Positions 34,338-42,378 of a stretch of 64,000 nt of DNA are shown here, piece by piece (positions within the stretch are counted from its first letter, which is position 1; each line of letters opens with the position of its first letter). This DNA is from Tunicatimonas sp964551335 (GTDB taxonomy: Bacteria; Bacteroidota; Bacteroidia; Cytophagales; Cyclobacteriaceae), in NCBI GenBank assembly GCA_964551335.1, contig CAZKCO010000004.1, forward strand, positions 62,001-126,000, in the 5' to 3' direction. The position numbers and the translations under genes were made by a program. The notes under the pieces are model-generated. The model had not been told where the DNA came from. It worked only from the letters and a program-made list of their open reading frames with translations, and did not search any database.

Positions 34338-34790
34338 GGTAGTTTTGCTTAGTTTCTACCCATGCTCAACGGTTTGCTCCAAAATTGGTTTGATGGATAT
34401 TACCAGTATTGCCGGATGAGTGAAACGAATTCCGGTGGCCGGCATCCGGCATCTCCCGCATAGTAAGACTTATCCTGTCTCATATCTTTTTCAAATTGAG
34501 GCTCATTTCTGCTTGTTTACAAGGTTTTTTAGAAACGAGAGCACTTTGCACCTCTTCAACTAATAAACATATGGCAAAACATAAGATTTCTTATCATTTT
34601 CTGGAAGGGATGGAGCAGAACATCCAATTGCAGAAAAGTTATAGGACAAGATAAGGCATAGTAAGAGGGAGACCCCGGTATTCGCTACCGCTCAACCGGG
34701 GATATTAGAAATAATTTGCATTGTTTCTTCTCCCCACGCTATTTGTAGTGTTCCGAAGGGTCACTGCAAATGCTATATGGAAACAGGAAC
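34338..34790. other. Gene-free region with one GC hairpin
   Basis: No convincing gene in 453 bases. A 27-codon frame at 34571-34654 is too short to accept. A perfect 7-base stem CCCCGGT / ACCGGGG with a 15-base loop lies at 34673-34701 without a T run. Confidence 0.6.
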
Positions 34791-35024
34791 TTATTCCGGC
34801 AAATAAGCATCAAACTCCCCCTCTTCCCCTCCAATATTATTCATGAACAACTTTTTTTGCCCAAAGTCGAAACTTAGTTCCTTCCTACCATTGATAAATG
34901 GCAGTGACTTCTCGAACACTACCATAAGCGGAGGTTGAGGGAGACCCTGTTCCACAGCGGCCAGCATTCGCAAAGCCTCATCCGGGGACGCAGAGTATTT
35001 GATTTGAAAACTAAAGATAATCAA
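34791..35024 (-). CDS. Small hypothetical protein, possibly a gene remnant
   Basis: 77 residues from a TTG start at 35024; the first ATG is 19 codons later. It contains DEALRMLAAVEQGLPQPP and an acidic tail GGEEGEFDAYLPE. No domain recognised. The weak start and location among broken genes suggest it may be a fragment. Confidence 0.35.
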   Translation of the reverse strand: MIIFSFQIKYSASPDEALRMLAAVEQGLPQPPLMVVFEKSLPFINGRKELSFDFGQKKLFMNNIGGEEGEFDAYLPE

Positions 35025-35108
35025 CGGAAATTACCCTCGTACATACATCTATTTTATCTGGTATTACTATATAGTTTCTATGATTTACCGATGTTGATAA
35101 AAAGGTGC

Positions 35109-35414
35109 TCAGTTAATTAGAAACTTGTCCCAGAGTTTAGGAAATGAATCGGCTAAGCCTCGTTCTTCTATTTTATCTCCCTGCAGTTCACTATCATAAT
35201 CCTCAATTTCGGGTATCAATTTTCCAGTTTTATCAAAGTAAACTTCCGATAATGCGGCATATATTCCATCAGAATCAACCCCACTGAATTTTGCATTTAC
35301 GATGAATTCTGGGTTCTCTAGGTAATAATGATGATCACGAATGATTTTGTAAGAAGAATATTGGTGATCGAATGATTTCAAAAAATTACCCTTTGTAGAG
35401 ACATGATTAATCAT
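35109..35414 (-). pseudogene. C-terminal part of a split hypothetical gene
   Basis: 101 residues, starting inside a 28-base palindrome at 35395-35422. The segment from NFLKSFDHQYSSYKII onward looks like a folded domain, while the first ten residues are encoded by the palindrome and its edge. The adjoining upstream frame ends in the same palindrome, so the two parts were probably one gene before an insertion. After the insertion they overlap by ATGA and could still be made as two polypeptides. Confidence 0.5.
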
Positions 35415-35422
35415 GTCCCTAC
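35395..35422. repeat. 28-base palindromic element splitting a gene
   Basis: GTAGAGACATGATT / AATCATGTCCCTAC is self-complementary except one position. Short elements with GTAGAGAC ends are a known type of dispersed palindromic repeat in cyanobacteria and Bacteroidetes. Here it sits at the junction of two coding fragments. Confidence 0.7.
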
Positions 35423-35629
35423 CCAGCGATGTCGTTTTGACCCATACCTATTTATTCGTGATAATGTATAATTGTTAAAGTAAACCTGTCCTTGGTAATT
35501 CTTTTTCATTAGCTTTTCAGCTTCTAAATCATCTTTACGACCAAAGAAAAAATATCTGATCAGTGAGAAAATCAAAGCTGCTGCTAGCCCGTAGCCAATA
35601 TTTTCAAACAATGGATAAGAGTCATTCAC
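35411..35629 (-). pseudogene. N-terminal part of a split hypothetical membrane-anchored gene
   Basis: 72 residues with one membrane segment IGYGLAAALIFSLIRYFFFG (about 11-30), then a basic linker to QVYFNNYTLSRINRYG. The last residues (SKRHRWVGT) come from the palindromic element and its flank, where the frame stops. Together with the 101-residue frame downstream it would give a single-pass membrane protein with a soluble domain outside or inside. Function unknown. Confidence 0.5.
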
Positions 35630-35650
35630 TTTATATGGTTTTATAACTTG

Positions 35651-35691
35651 AAAAACAAAGGCAGCACCAACATCAAATTGTCAGTGCTGCT
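35651..35691 (-). terminator. Terminator downstream of the 214-residue gene
   Basis: GCAGCAC / GTGCTGC stem (7 pairs, 16-base loop) followed on the minus strand by CTTTGTTTTTC, 8 bases past the stop. Confidence 0.75.
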
Positions 35692-35698
35692 ATGTAGT

Positions 35699-36343
35699 TT
35701 ACTTAGACGAAGGCACCGTTTTGCCCAGAACCTCCATCAGTTGAGGGTCATCCCGGAGGGCTACTTCGGCGATGGTCTGGAAGTCGCGGCACCAGCGTTT
35801 GAGGTTTTGCAGGGCCTGCTGTTTGTGCTGGGTGGCCTGCTGGGCATCTCCCTTGGCCTGTTGCTGCTCCACCAGTAGCTTCCGGGCACTCTTAGCCGAA
35901 GCTAAGGCCTGCTCCAGCTTGGCTTTGTTTACCCCGTACTTCGCCATCGGCTTCGGGTCTTTCAACAGCTCGGTGTAGAAGTCAATTACCTGAATAATCC
36001 ATTCTCCCTGCCGAGTGGCCTGAGACCGATCAAGTCCCAATGATTTACGCATGGGGCGCTGATCGCTATACGCCAGTTTGGCTAACGTCTGATGCTCCCG
36101 AAATTCTCCTTTCACCTCCTGTAGTTGCTGATGAAAGGCATCGGTAGCCGCCAGTTTCCTTTCGTAGCTACTGCGCTGCTCCTGCTCTTTGCTTTCAGCA
36201 TCCTCTAACAAGGTTTTTCCAGACAGTATGTTCTCCGGCTTGAAACCCAACTCCGCTAGTTTCTGCTGAATACTAGGGTGGGTTTCGGCATTGTATACCA
36301 GCCGGTACGCCCACTGTAGCTGCTCACTAATCGTGTTTGCCAT
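35699..36343 (-). CDS. Helical hypothetical protein
   Basis: 214 residues, rich in Gln, Lys, Ala and Glu, predicted nearly all helical with likely coiled coils (AATDAFHQQLQEVKGEF and LVEQQQAKGDAQQATQHKQQ). No signal, no membrane segment. A central motif RQGEWIIQVIDFYTELL and the C-terminal LKRWCRDFQTIAEVAL look conserved. I do not recognise an assigned family. It has its own terminator, and an unusual structured region of about 580 bases precedes it. Confidence 0.65.
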   Translation of the reverse strand: MANTISEQLQWAYRLVYNAETHPSIQQKLAELGFKPENILSGKTLLEDAESKEQEQRSSYERKLAATDAFHQQLQEVKGEFREHQTLAKLAYSDQRPMRKSLGLDRSQATRQGEWIIQVIDFYTELLKDPKPMAKYGVNKAKLEQALASAKSARKLLVEQQQAKGDAQQATQHKQQALQNLKRWCRDFQTIAEVALRDDPQLMEVLGKTVPSSK

Positions 36344-36925
36344 TCGCTATATATTTTTTTAATACAACATTTTACAATTATAATACAATAATTTCTGTGA
36401 AATAGACAATTTGTAAGGCTGAGGTAAGGATTGGGGGAGAATGGTCTCGTCCAACGGCAAAATCTGATAATTCTGACAGGAATCGTTTCATTCGGGGGCA
36501 GCCTGGGATGATTCGGCGGAGAATGGCTCCATTTGAGAGCGAAATATTATGATTCCGATTAGAATTATCGCATCGGTAACAAATTTGCCATCCTGCTTGG
36601 GGGAATTATCGGATACGGCATCTAATCGTCACGATTCACGGCTAAGTCGACACCAATGGGGGGTTGAATGTCATCATTCCGGGCAGAACACCTAGCAGTA
36701 GGCGGTCGGCAGTAAGCAGGCGGTTGTAGGTAAAGAGTTTTTGGTCAGGGATGAAGCAGATGACTGATTGTATTGTGCGGAATACCCCGAACCTACCCCT
36801 GCTTACTGCCAACTGCCACCTCCTGCCTCCTTACTTACTGGTCAAAACAAACCTGAACCCACTTAGAATCTCTTTGCCACATCATGATAATCAGATATTC
36901 TGTGGCAGCACTGCCCAACGACCCA
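36344..36925. other. Gene-free region with large inverted repeats
   Basis: No gene seen in 582 bases. A 21-base arm at 36466-36486 (GATAATTCTGACAGGAATCG) matches the inverse of 36549-36569 at 17 of 21 positions, so about 104 bases can fold together. Words GGGGGAGAATGG (36433) and GGCGGAGAATGG (36515) repeat directly 82 bases apart. A second imperfect inverted pair (GGTCGGCAGTAAGCAGG near 36705-36721 and CCTGCTTACTGCC near 36797-36812) lies nearer the epimerase gene. Confidence 0.55.
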
Positions 36926-37828
36926 TCAGTCCTGGTTGACATATTTCCGCCAGGGATGTTGTTCTTTGAACCCCAGTACTTCCCGGATTTTGCGGTTAGA
37001 ATACAGGGCTTCGTGTTCTCCCAGTTCCCGGGTGATAGGCACGCCGGGGAAGAAGCGCTCCGCCAGTTCTTTACTAGGAATAATGGCTCCGTTGTGGTCG
37101 TTACCCGCGTTAAATACTTGATAACCCAGGCCGTTTTTCTGCAAGCATAAATCCACGATCTGCCCCAGGTCGCGGGCATCAATATAGCAGAAGGCATTGC
37201 GGCGACGCACTTCGGGGTGTTTAAAGTAATGCGGAAACAGCTCGGCGTATTCGTGCGGCTCAATCACATTGCCGATCCGCAGGGCGTAAATATCAAAGCC
37301 GGAGCGTCGCTGAAAGCTACGGGCAGTTTTCTCATTCACCACCTTGGATAGTCCGTAGCTATCCATGGGGTTTACGTCGTAATCTTCTTCCAGCGGTAAG
37401 GAATCAGGGTCGGTTTGGCCATCGGAAAAACAGATGCCGTAGGTGGTTTCGGAGGAAGCAATGATGATCTTTTTGATGCCCAGCTTCACGGCGGCTTCAA
37501 TCACGTTGTAGGTACCGAGGGTGTTGACCCGAAACGTTTCGTTATCCGGTTTGATCAGGATGCGGGGCACGGCCGCAAAGTGGACGACAGCATCAAAGGT
37601 AGGCAGGCCGGTGCCGGGTTCCAGTTCATCGAGTCCGGCATACGAACGCATCGCGTTAAACATTTGCCCCGAATCGGTAATATCGGCAATCAGATTATCC
37701 ACCCCCGGATGATCCAGGGGAACGAGGTCAACATTCATCACCCGGTGGCCCTGCTCGAGCAGGTAGGGGATTACGTGCTTTCCAGCCTTTCCCGATCCCC
37801 CCGTAAAAAATATTCGCTTCTTAGTCAT
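36926..37828 (-). CDS. NAD-dependent epimerase/dehydratase family protein
   Basis: 300 residues. Extended SDR with the Rossmann motif FFTGGSGKAGKHV at residues 7-19, acidic D34 in VMNVDLVPLDHP favouring NAD, catalytic SSETTYG and YGLSKVVNE. The C-terminal part carries the sugar-binding region ending FKEQHPWRKYV. It likely oxidises, epimerises or dehydrates a nucleotide sugar or a sugar acid (uronate dehydrogenase is possible). Monocistronic. Confidence 0.88.
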   Translation of the reverse strand: MTKKRIFFTGGSGKAGKHVIPYLLEQGHRVMNVDLVPLDHPGVDNLIADITDSGQMFNAMRSYAGLDELEPGTGLPTFDAVVHFAAVPRILIKPDNETFRVNTLGTYNVIEAAVKLGIKKIIIASSETTYGICFSDGQTDPDSLPLEEDYDVNPMDSYGLSKVVNEKTARSFQRRSGFDIYALRIGNVIEPHEYAELFPHYFKHPEVRRRNAFCYIDARDLGQIVDLCLQKNGLGYQVFNAGNDHNGAIIPSKELAERFFPGVPITRELGEHEALYSNRKIREVLGFKEQHPWRKYVNQD

Positions 37829-38111
37829 ATGTTCTCCTGATTAGTTATGATGTTAGGGCGCATCCGCTCAGCAGGGATGAACAATATATTCTATGATCAC
37901 AAAGGTAGGAATTATAGCATACGATGCTTAGTGACTGTCCACAGCTAACTAAAGGACGGTAGTTGAGTGCTCTTTTCGTAGAGTGAGATTGAGCAACGAC
38001 CAGGGCTAGCCGACGGCCGTGTTTGTTTGCGTTTTTCTTTCAAATATCAATTTCCGTGCTTGGTGAAACTAATACTCGTAATAAACAATGCCAGGCTGAC
38101 GGCTGCCCGAT
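37829..38111. other. Spacer downstream of a cassette-like gene
   Basis: No gene. On the minus strand it begins right after the cassette-like gene and holds GC-rich repeats of the type GCCGTC-AGC-CTGG (38085-38105) and GCCGTCGGCTAGCCCTGG (38000-38018), spaced about 85 bases apart. It may be the second half of a recombination site or a dispersed repeat. Confidence 0.4.
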
Positions 38112-38112
38112 G

Positions 38113-38592
38113 TTAGGTGCTTTTTTCAAATTCATACTTCTCATTCCCATATCTTAGGGAAAAATCTTTTCCATTATTGTATTCCGCCGGATTCACATAA
38201 GAGATAACCCCAATATCAGAATTCAAAAATTTCTTTAATCTAAGGTAGTATCTAGCTTCTGTTTCAAGCGTTCCATTAAACGTCAGGCTAAATACGATTT
38301 GATTATCGTCTGTTATGTTTGCACCAACCATAATGCTATCTGGATTTTCGTTATGTTTATTCCAGTAAAAAGTCTGACTGACGTTTTGAGCATCAATGTA
38401 ACAGCTTAGCATTTCATCCTCTGATCGAAATTCATAGCTTTCATCATCTGGTTTTCCAGTATAATCTAAGTTTATCTTCTCATATCCTGGTATAAATTCG
38501 TTGAGAACTGAATAAATCAATTCTTTAGATTTATGATCAGCAAGAACTTGACAGATGATATCCAATATTATTTCTGTCTTTTTCATTATCAT
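38113..38592 (-). CDS. Orphan gene with cassette-like ends
   Basis: 159 residues from ATG at 38592 (ATG at 38586 is an alternative; the longest frame starts at GTG 38601 inside the flanking repeat). Acidic and soluble, beginning MIMKKTEIILDIICQVL and ending EKYEFEKST; no domain recognised, though size and composition resemble immunity-type or integron-cassette proteins. The stop TAA lies within ACCTAAC and the start follows GTTAGGTGC by nine bases, which are the RYYYAAC and GTTRRRY core forms of integron attC sites. No integrase is in the window. Confidence 0.6.
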   Translation of the reverse strand: MIMKKTEIILDIICQVLADHKSKELIYSVLNEFIPGYEKINLDYTGKPDDESYEFRSEDEMLSCYIDAQNVSQTFYWNKHNENPDSIMVGANITDDNQIVFSLTFNGTLETEARYYLRLKKFLNSDIGVISYVNPAEYNNGKDFSLRYGNEKYEFEKST

Positions 38593-38599
38593 CAATTGC

Positions 38600-38667
38600 A
38601 CCTAACAAGTTGATAATAGCAATATCTCCGTTATCCGACTGATATTGGCGGGTAACGGAGACTTGTT
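38600..38667 (-). repeat. attC-like imperfect palindrome before the orphan gene
   Basis: On the minus strand, CAACAAGT (38661-38668 region) and ACTTGTTAGGT (38600-38610) form outer arms; inside, TCTCCGTTACCC and GGATAACGGAGA (38625-38661) pair over 12 positions with one mismatch around a 13-base centre. A 14-base asymmetric bulge lies on one side. The GTTAGGT core matches attC R'; the other core (CGGCAAC) matches poorly. Confidence 0.4.
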
Positions 38668-38765
38668 GCCGTTATTTCTCCTATGTCAATTGTCTAATTT
38701 AGCATGTGCGGTTGAAAAAAGAAATCGTCGGGGGCTGGTTTCTACTAACCCACATCCTGAATCAT

Positions 38766-38819
38766 TCACTTCAATACCTTCCGTGTAATACCGATGCCAG
38801 GCTCACTTCCAATAGTACG
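38766..38819 (-). pseudogene. Fragment of a paralog of the 39597 gene's C-terminus
   Basis: In frame directly after the Uma2 stop, the minus strand reads RTIGSEPGIGITRKVLK and a stop. It matches the C-terminal end KRGGPGIGITLKVLQ of the regulatory-domain protein at 39597-40445, and the DNA is similar too. It is a decayed duplicate end. Confidence 0.55.
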
Positions 38820-39434
38820 CTACCTTATTTCTTCAATTCCGGCGTACAGGTCTTGCATGCTGATTTCTAATGAAACGGATGCCAGCAATACCGTTTCATT
38901 CAATCCTTCGTAGTGGCTGATCTTCCAGAATTCCGTGTTGGGCTGTCTACTGTATACTTCCACTACGGGTTTTTCCTGAGAAACTAATACGTACTCTAGT
39001 AGAGAAGGTATTTGGCGGTATCGAAAAAACTTCTCGCCTCCCGCCGTGGATACGGGGTCGTAATCACTGGTGGATTTAGAGAGAACTTCTACAATAACGA
39101 TGGGATTGGTTACCGCTTCCACGGCGGCAGAGTTAGCATCTTTACTCGATCTTTCTATAGGGCCGCAGATAACCGTAGCGTCAGGATAAACGAAAGAATC
39201 TACCGCAGCAATGTGTAGTTTAATTTCGCTATTTAGTACCGTGCAATCTGTATTTTTGGTTTGCAAACCACTGCGCAGTGCCGCGTAACTGTTCCCACAG
39301 AGCATACCGCGGGCAATAGTGCCGCCCGACATGGCATAAATCTCGCCCCGATGGTATTCGTGCTTAGTACCGGTTTCTTCTTCTACCTGAATGTATTCTT
39401 CTACGCTATATATCCGAACCGAATTCGCTTTCAT
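38820..39434 (-). CDS. Uma2-family (DUF820) putative endonuclease
   Basis: 204 residues. The family pattern is seen: YSVEEYIQVEEETGTKHEYHRGEIYAM near the N-terminus, then the PD-(D/E)XK-like core FVYPDATVICGP, NPIVIVEVLSKSTSDYD and YRQIPSLLEYVLVSQEKPVVEVY. Uma2 proteins occur in high copy in cyanobacteria and Bacteroidetes; nuclease activity is predicted from the fold and not well established. It sits between a gene remnant and a spacer, typical of accessory DNA. Confidence 0.9.
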   Translation of the reverse strand: MKANSVRIYSVEEYIQVEEETGTKHEYHRGEIYAMSGGTIARGMLCGNSYAALRSGLQTKNTDCTVLNSEIKLHIAAVDSFVYPDATVICGPIERSSKDANSAAVEAVTNPIVIVEVLSKSTSDYDPVSTAGGEKFFRYRQIPSLLEYVLVSQEKPVVEVYSRQPNTEFWKISHYEGLNETVLLASVSLEISMQDLYAGIEEIR

Positions 39435-39596
39435 TGTTCTTTTTGGAGGAAGATACAGGAAATGGGTTTGGATTTCAACGGTGGTTTATTATTTCGGATA
39501 GTTTGTTGGCTCTAGAGAATCATCTAAGAGAGCATTAAGAAGAAAAAGTAAGCATTGTTGTTGATCGCTGGTACCACCCTCTACCAACCTACCTAC

Positions 39597-40445
39597 TTAC
39601 TGCAACACCTTGAGCGTAATGCCGATACCGGGGCCGCCTCGCTTCCAGTCGCCCTGGCTGGTGTGGCGCACAATGGCCCGATGTTTTTCACCCCAACCGG
39701 AACTGGTGGCAAAGGCCAAACCGTGCTTGCCCAGTTCTTCAATCCACTCCATCGTTATAATCACATCGCCCTCCAGTACAATGTTGTACTCCCGCAGGTC
39801 TACTGTCAGTTGGCCTTCCCGCTCCGTAAAGCTGGCAATAATATTTTGATCCAGCAGGTTCTCATCCGGCAGCCCATTCTTAACCGAATAAAAGTTAAGG
39901 CGGAACTTGAAAACGTCGTACTTATTTTCGGTGATATACAGATTAAATTCCTGCACAAAGGTAGGGTTCCGCTTCACGTTGATATAAATACCCATCTCGT
40001 TTCCCAAAGCATTGAAGGCAAAATACGTGCGATTACTGGTAACCGCTTTCGTATTACCGATGATGCGCTCCTTGAGCTTGCGGCCGCGGTAGCGTTTATC
40101 TTCTACCACCACCTCCTTCAGGGTGGCTACTGCTTCGGTAAGAGCAACCGTTGGGTCACCTTTCAGCCGCTCCCTAAAATCAGCCACTGTAAACGAACGA
40201 GGCTGGTAACCTACCATAGATATTTTCAGCGTATCCTGGTTATACTGATCGTCAACAGCCAACCGGAAGCGCCCCTGCCGGTCGGATACGGTTCCCACAT
40301 CTTTTCCAATCACCCCAATATTGACGTAAGCCAGCCCCTCTCCGGTAGCTTCGTCTTGAATGAGCCCTTCCACATTTTGGGCTAATGATAATTGATAAGC
40401 CCCTGTAAGCAGCGCCGTTATTAGAAGATAGTGTATAGTTTTCAT
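39597..40445 (-). CDS. Exported protein with carboxypeptidase-regulatory-like domain
   Basis: 282 residues, signal peptide ending LSLA-Q (about residue 22). The first 95 residues after it form a CarboxypepD_reg-like beta domain (VEGLIQDEATGEGLAYVNIG, GTVSDRQGRFRL, ISMVGYQ), as at the N-terminus of SusC-type proteins. The rest, starting EVVVEDKRYRGRKLKERIIG, is an outer-membrane or surface domain of unknown role conserved in Bacteroidetes. A fragment of a paralogous C-terminus lies at 38766. Confidence 0.82.
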   Translation of the reverse strand: MKTIHYLLITALLTGAYQLSLAQNVEGLIQDEATGEGLAYVNIGVIGKDVGTVSDRQGRFRLAVDDQYNQDTLKISMVGYQPRSFTVADFRERLKGDPTVALTEAVATLKEVVVEDKRYRGRKLKERIIGNTKAVTSNRTYFAFNALGNEMGIYINVKRNPTFVQEFNLYITENKYDVFKFRLNFYSVKNGLPDENLLDQNIIASFTEREGQLTVDLREYNIVLEGDVIITMEWIEELGKHGLAFATSSGWGEKHRAIVRHTSQGDWKRGGPGIGITLKVLQ

Positions 40446-40468
40446 TAAAGCAGAAAAGTTAGGGGGTA

Positions 40469-41026
40469 TTAGTCTTTTATTCGGGCATAAATCAGCTCGT
40501 CTACCGTACGACCTTCCTTGGTAATGCTTTTCCGGAGACGGGCTTCGAGCGCATACCCGGCTTTTTCGAGCACCCGGCTCGAGGCAGTGTTATGTTCGAA
40601 TACTCCTGCGTATATCCGGCAAATATCGGTGTGGGCCAGCACGTATTCAGTCAGCGCCTGAACCGCCCGGGAGGCCAGTCCGTGGTACCAGTACGCTTCG
40701 CCCAGCCAGTAGCCAATCTCGGCGGTTTGGTGGTACACATCGTCCTTAAAACTCACCCCGATGGCTCCTACTGCTTCATCATTCAGCGTAATGGCCAGAT
40801 TTAGGGAGCTGGAGTCTTTGTCAGCTACCTGCACCCAAAGCTGGGCGTCCTTCATGGTGTAAGGATGAGGAAAACGATCTCGCACGTTTTGCCAGATCCG
40901 GTAGTTGTTGCCATGCTTTACCAGGGCCGGCTCGTCTCCCTCCTGCCAGGGCCTTAGAGCCAGAGAGCCTACCGCAGTATCACCCAGGTTTAGATGTACA
41001 TTTTCTAAATGCGTGCTTTTGTCCAT
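40469..41026 (-). CDS. GNAT-family N-acetyltransferase (RimJ/RimL type)
   Basis: 185 residues. Acetyl-CoA-binding GNAT fold with the beta4-alpha3 region GYWLGEAYWYHGLASRAVQALTEYVL and the conserved HNTASSRVLEKAGYALEARLRKS typical of ribosomal-protein and spermidine-type acetyltransferases. Soluble. Substrate unknown. It follows, in transcription order, nothing on its own strand within 300 bases and is 23 bases upstream of the regulatory-domain gene, so the two may share a transcript. Confidence 0.9.
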   Translation of the reverse strand: MDKSTHLENVHLNLGDTAVGSLALRPWQEGDEPALVKHGNNYRIWQNVRDRFPHPYTMKDAQLWVQVADKDSSSLNLAITLNDEAVGAIGVSFKDDVYHQTAEIGYWLGEAYWYHGLASRAVQALTEYVLAHTDICRIYAGVFEHNTASSRVLEKAGYALEARLRKSITKEGRTVDELIYARIKD

Positions 41027-41323
41027 TTATGGAGGCAATCTACGCTTTTTGGCGGCAAAACTTGGTTTCCCAATCTGGTAATTTACTAATTACGATTTGG
41101 TTGCTAGATGGTTATGGACCTTCCGTTTTTTGTTAATAGCAAAGAATCGATTGCCGGAGTGTGCTCTCCCTACCCTGGGCTCCGGGCACCCTGCCTCTCG
41201 GCTTCAAGCTTATTCCAACTTAGAATATTCTTTTGGAATTAAAACTTATTTCATCAATTTTTGTAGCTGTACTAGAGCGAGGTTGACTCGTGATTTTTTT
41301 ATCTTACTAAGTAACCAAACCTT
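41027..41323. other. Divergent spacer between GNAT and TerC genes
   Basis: 297 bases without a gene. CCGGAG / CTCCGG can pair at 41154-41185 and a short CGAG / CTCG hairpin followed by seven T lies at 41278-41299, just upstream of the TerC gene. Neither is strong enough to call a riboswitch. Confidence 0.45.
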
Positions 41324-42100
41324 ATGGAAATTTTTGCTAGTGGCGAAGCGTGGATTGCACTACTCACGCTCTCATTTTTAGAAATTGTGCTGGGAGTAGA
41401 TAATATCATCTTTATCTCAATTGTATCCAACAAACTTCCGGTTGAACAACAGGCAAAAGCTCGTAACCTTGGACTCATTCTAGCTTTGGTTTTCCGAATA
41501 GGTCTGTTGTTGGGTATCACCTGGATTATCGGATTTACCGAGCCGCTGTTTACGGTGTTTGAATTAGACATTAGCGGGCGCGATTTAATCCTGGCTGCCG
41601 GGGGTATTTTTCTATTGGCTAAAAGCACTACCGAAATCCACCATAAAATTGAGGGCGAAGAAGACTCCGAAACCAGCAGTAGCCGCAAGGTTTCCTTTGC
41701 CGGTACCATTGTTCAGATTATTCTGCTCGATATGGTGTTTTCCTTTGATTCCATCCTGACGGCGGTGGGGCTTACCGAGGAAGTACTCATTATGATTATT
41801 GCCGTGGTAATTGCAATGGGTATTATGATCACCCTGGCCGGAAAAATCAGCGATTTTATCAACAAGCACCCAACCCTGCAAATTCTGGCCCTGTCGTTCC
41901 TGATCCTGATCGGCTTTATGCTGATTGTGGAAGGATTGCACTTCCACGTGCCGAAGGGTTACATCTACTTTGCTGTAGGCTTCTCCCTGCTGGTGGAAGT
42001 ACTCAATATGCGCCTACGCAAACGAAGAAATCCGGTGCAGCTACGCGGCCAGCGCATGCAACCGCTGCCGCCGGAACAAAAAGTACCCGAAGGCCAATAG
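41324..42100 (+). CDS. TerC-family membrane protein (metal efflux)
   Basis: 258 residues, seven or more membrane segments. Family motifs are LEIVLGVDNIIFISI near residue 22 and LLDMVFSFDSILTAVG near residue 137; the acidic residues in them line the ion path. TerC/Alx-type proteins export manganese or other divalent ions, and some assist loading of secreted metalloenzymes. The gene is single. A yybP-ykoY riboswitch was looked for upstream and not found. Confidence 0.92.
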   Translation: MEIFASGEAWIALLTLSFLEIVLGVDNIIFISIVSNKLPVEQQAKARNLGLILALVFRIGLLLGITWIIGFTEPLFTVFELDISGRDLILAAGGIFLLAKSTTEIHHKIEGEEDSETSSSRKVSFAGTIVQIILLDMVFSFDSILTAVGLTEEVLIMIIAVVIAMGIMITLAGKISDFINKHPTLQILALSFLILIGFMLIVEGLHFHVPKGYIYFAVGFSLLVEVLNMRLRKRRNPVQLRGQRMQPLPPEQKVPEGQ

Positions 42101-42186
42101 TACAGATTCGATGGGGGGGCTATAACGGATAATGCTACCCCCTCATTCTATTTTCGCATTCTCTTTTTTCTAACAAACAACTATTC

Positions 42187-42194
42187 TATCTTTG
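42187..42194 (+). promoter_or_regulatory. Candidate -7 element of the susCD operon
   Basis: TATCTTTG matches TAnnTTTG exactly, 185 bases before the SusC start. TTT rather than TTG stands at the -33 spacing. A long leader would follow. Confidence 0.35.
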
Positions 42195-42378
42195 ATAATA
42201 TTCGTTGAATTTTTTATCATACAAAATCTTTACTTTTTCGGCAAACAGCGTCTGCTGTCTCAGTTGGTTTCAATACCATTTTCGCTTGCGTTCTAACTTT
42301 TTGTCGATAAATTTAGCGCCATTAGCTACTAATTTTTACAACCTAACTTATTTTGTTCAACCCTTATAACGTTACCTT

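Noticed and set aside
34571..34654. 27-codon gene starting MAKHKISYHFLEG
   Set aside because: Too short, no family, no start context; kept only as part of a gene-free region.
36835..37263. 142-codon minus-strand frame overlapping the epimerase gene
   Set aside because: Overlaps the epimerase coding sequence in another frame, with Cys/Arg-rich nonsense composition.
38113..38601. GTG start at 38601 for the orphan gene
   Set aside because: The codon is inside the GTTAGGTGC repeat; ATG at 38592 or 38586 is more natural.
41150..41323. Manganese riboswitch (yybP-ykoY) before the TerC gene
   Set aside because: Only short GC stems are present; the conserved riboswitch loops were not found.
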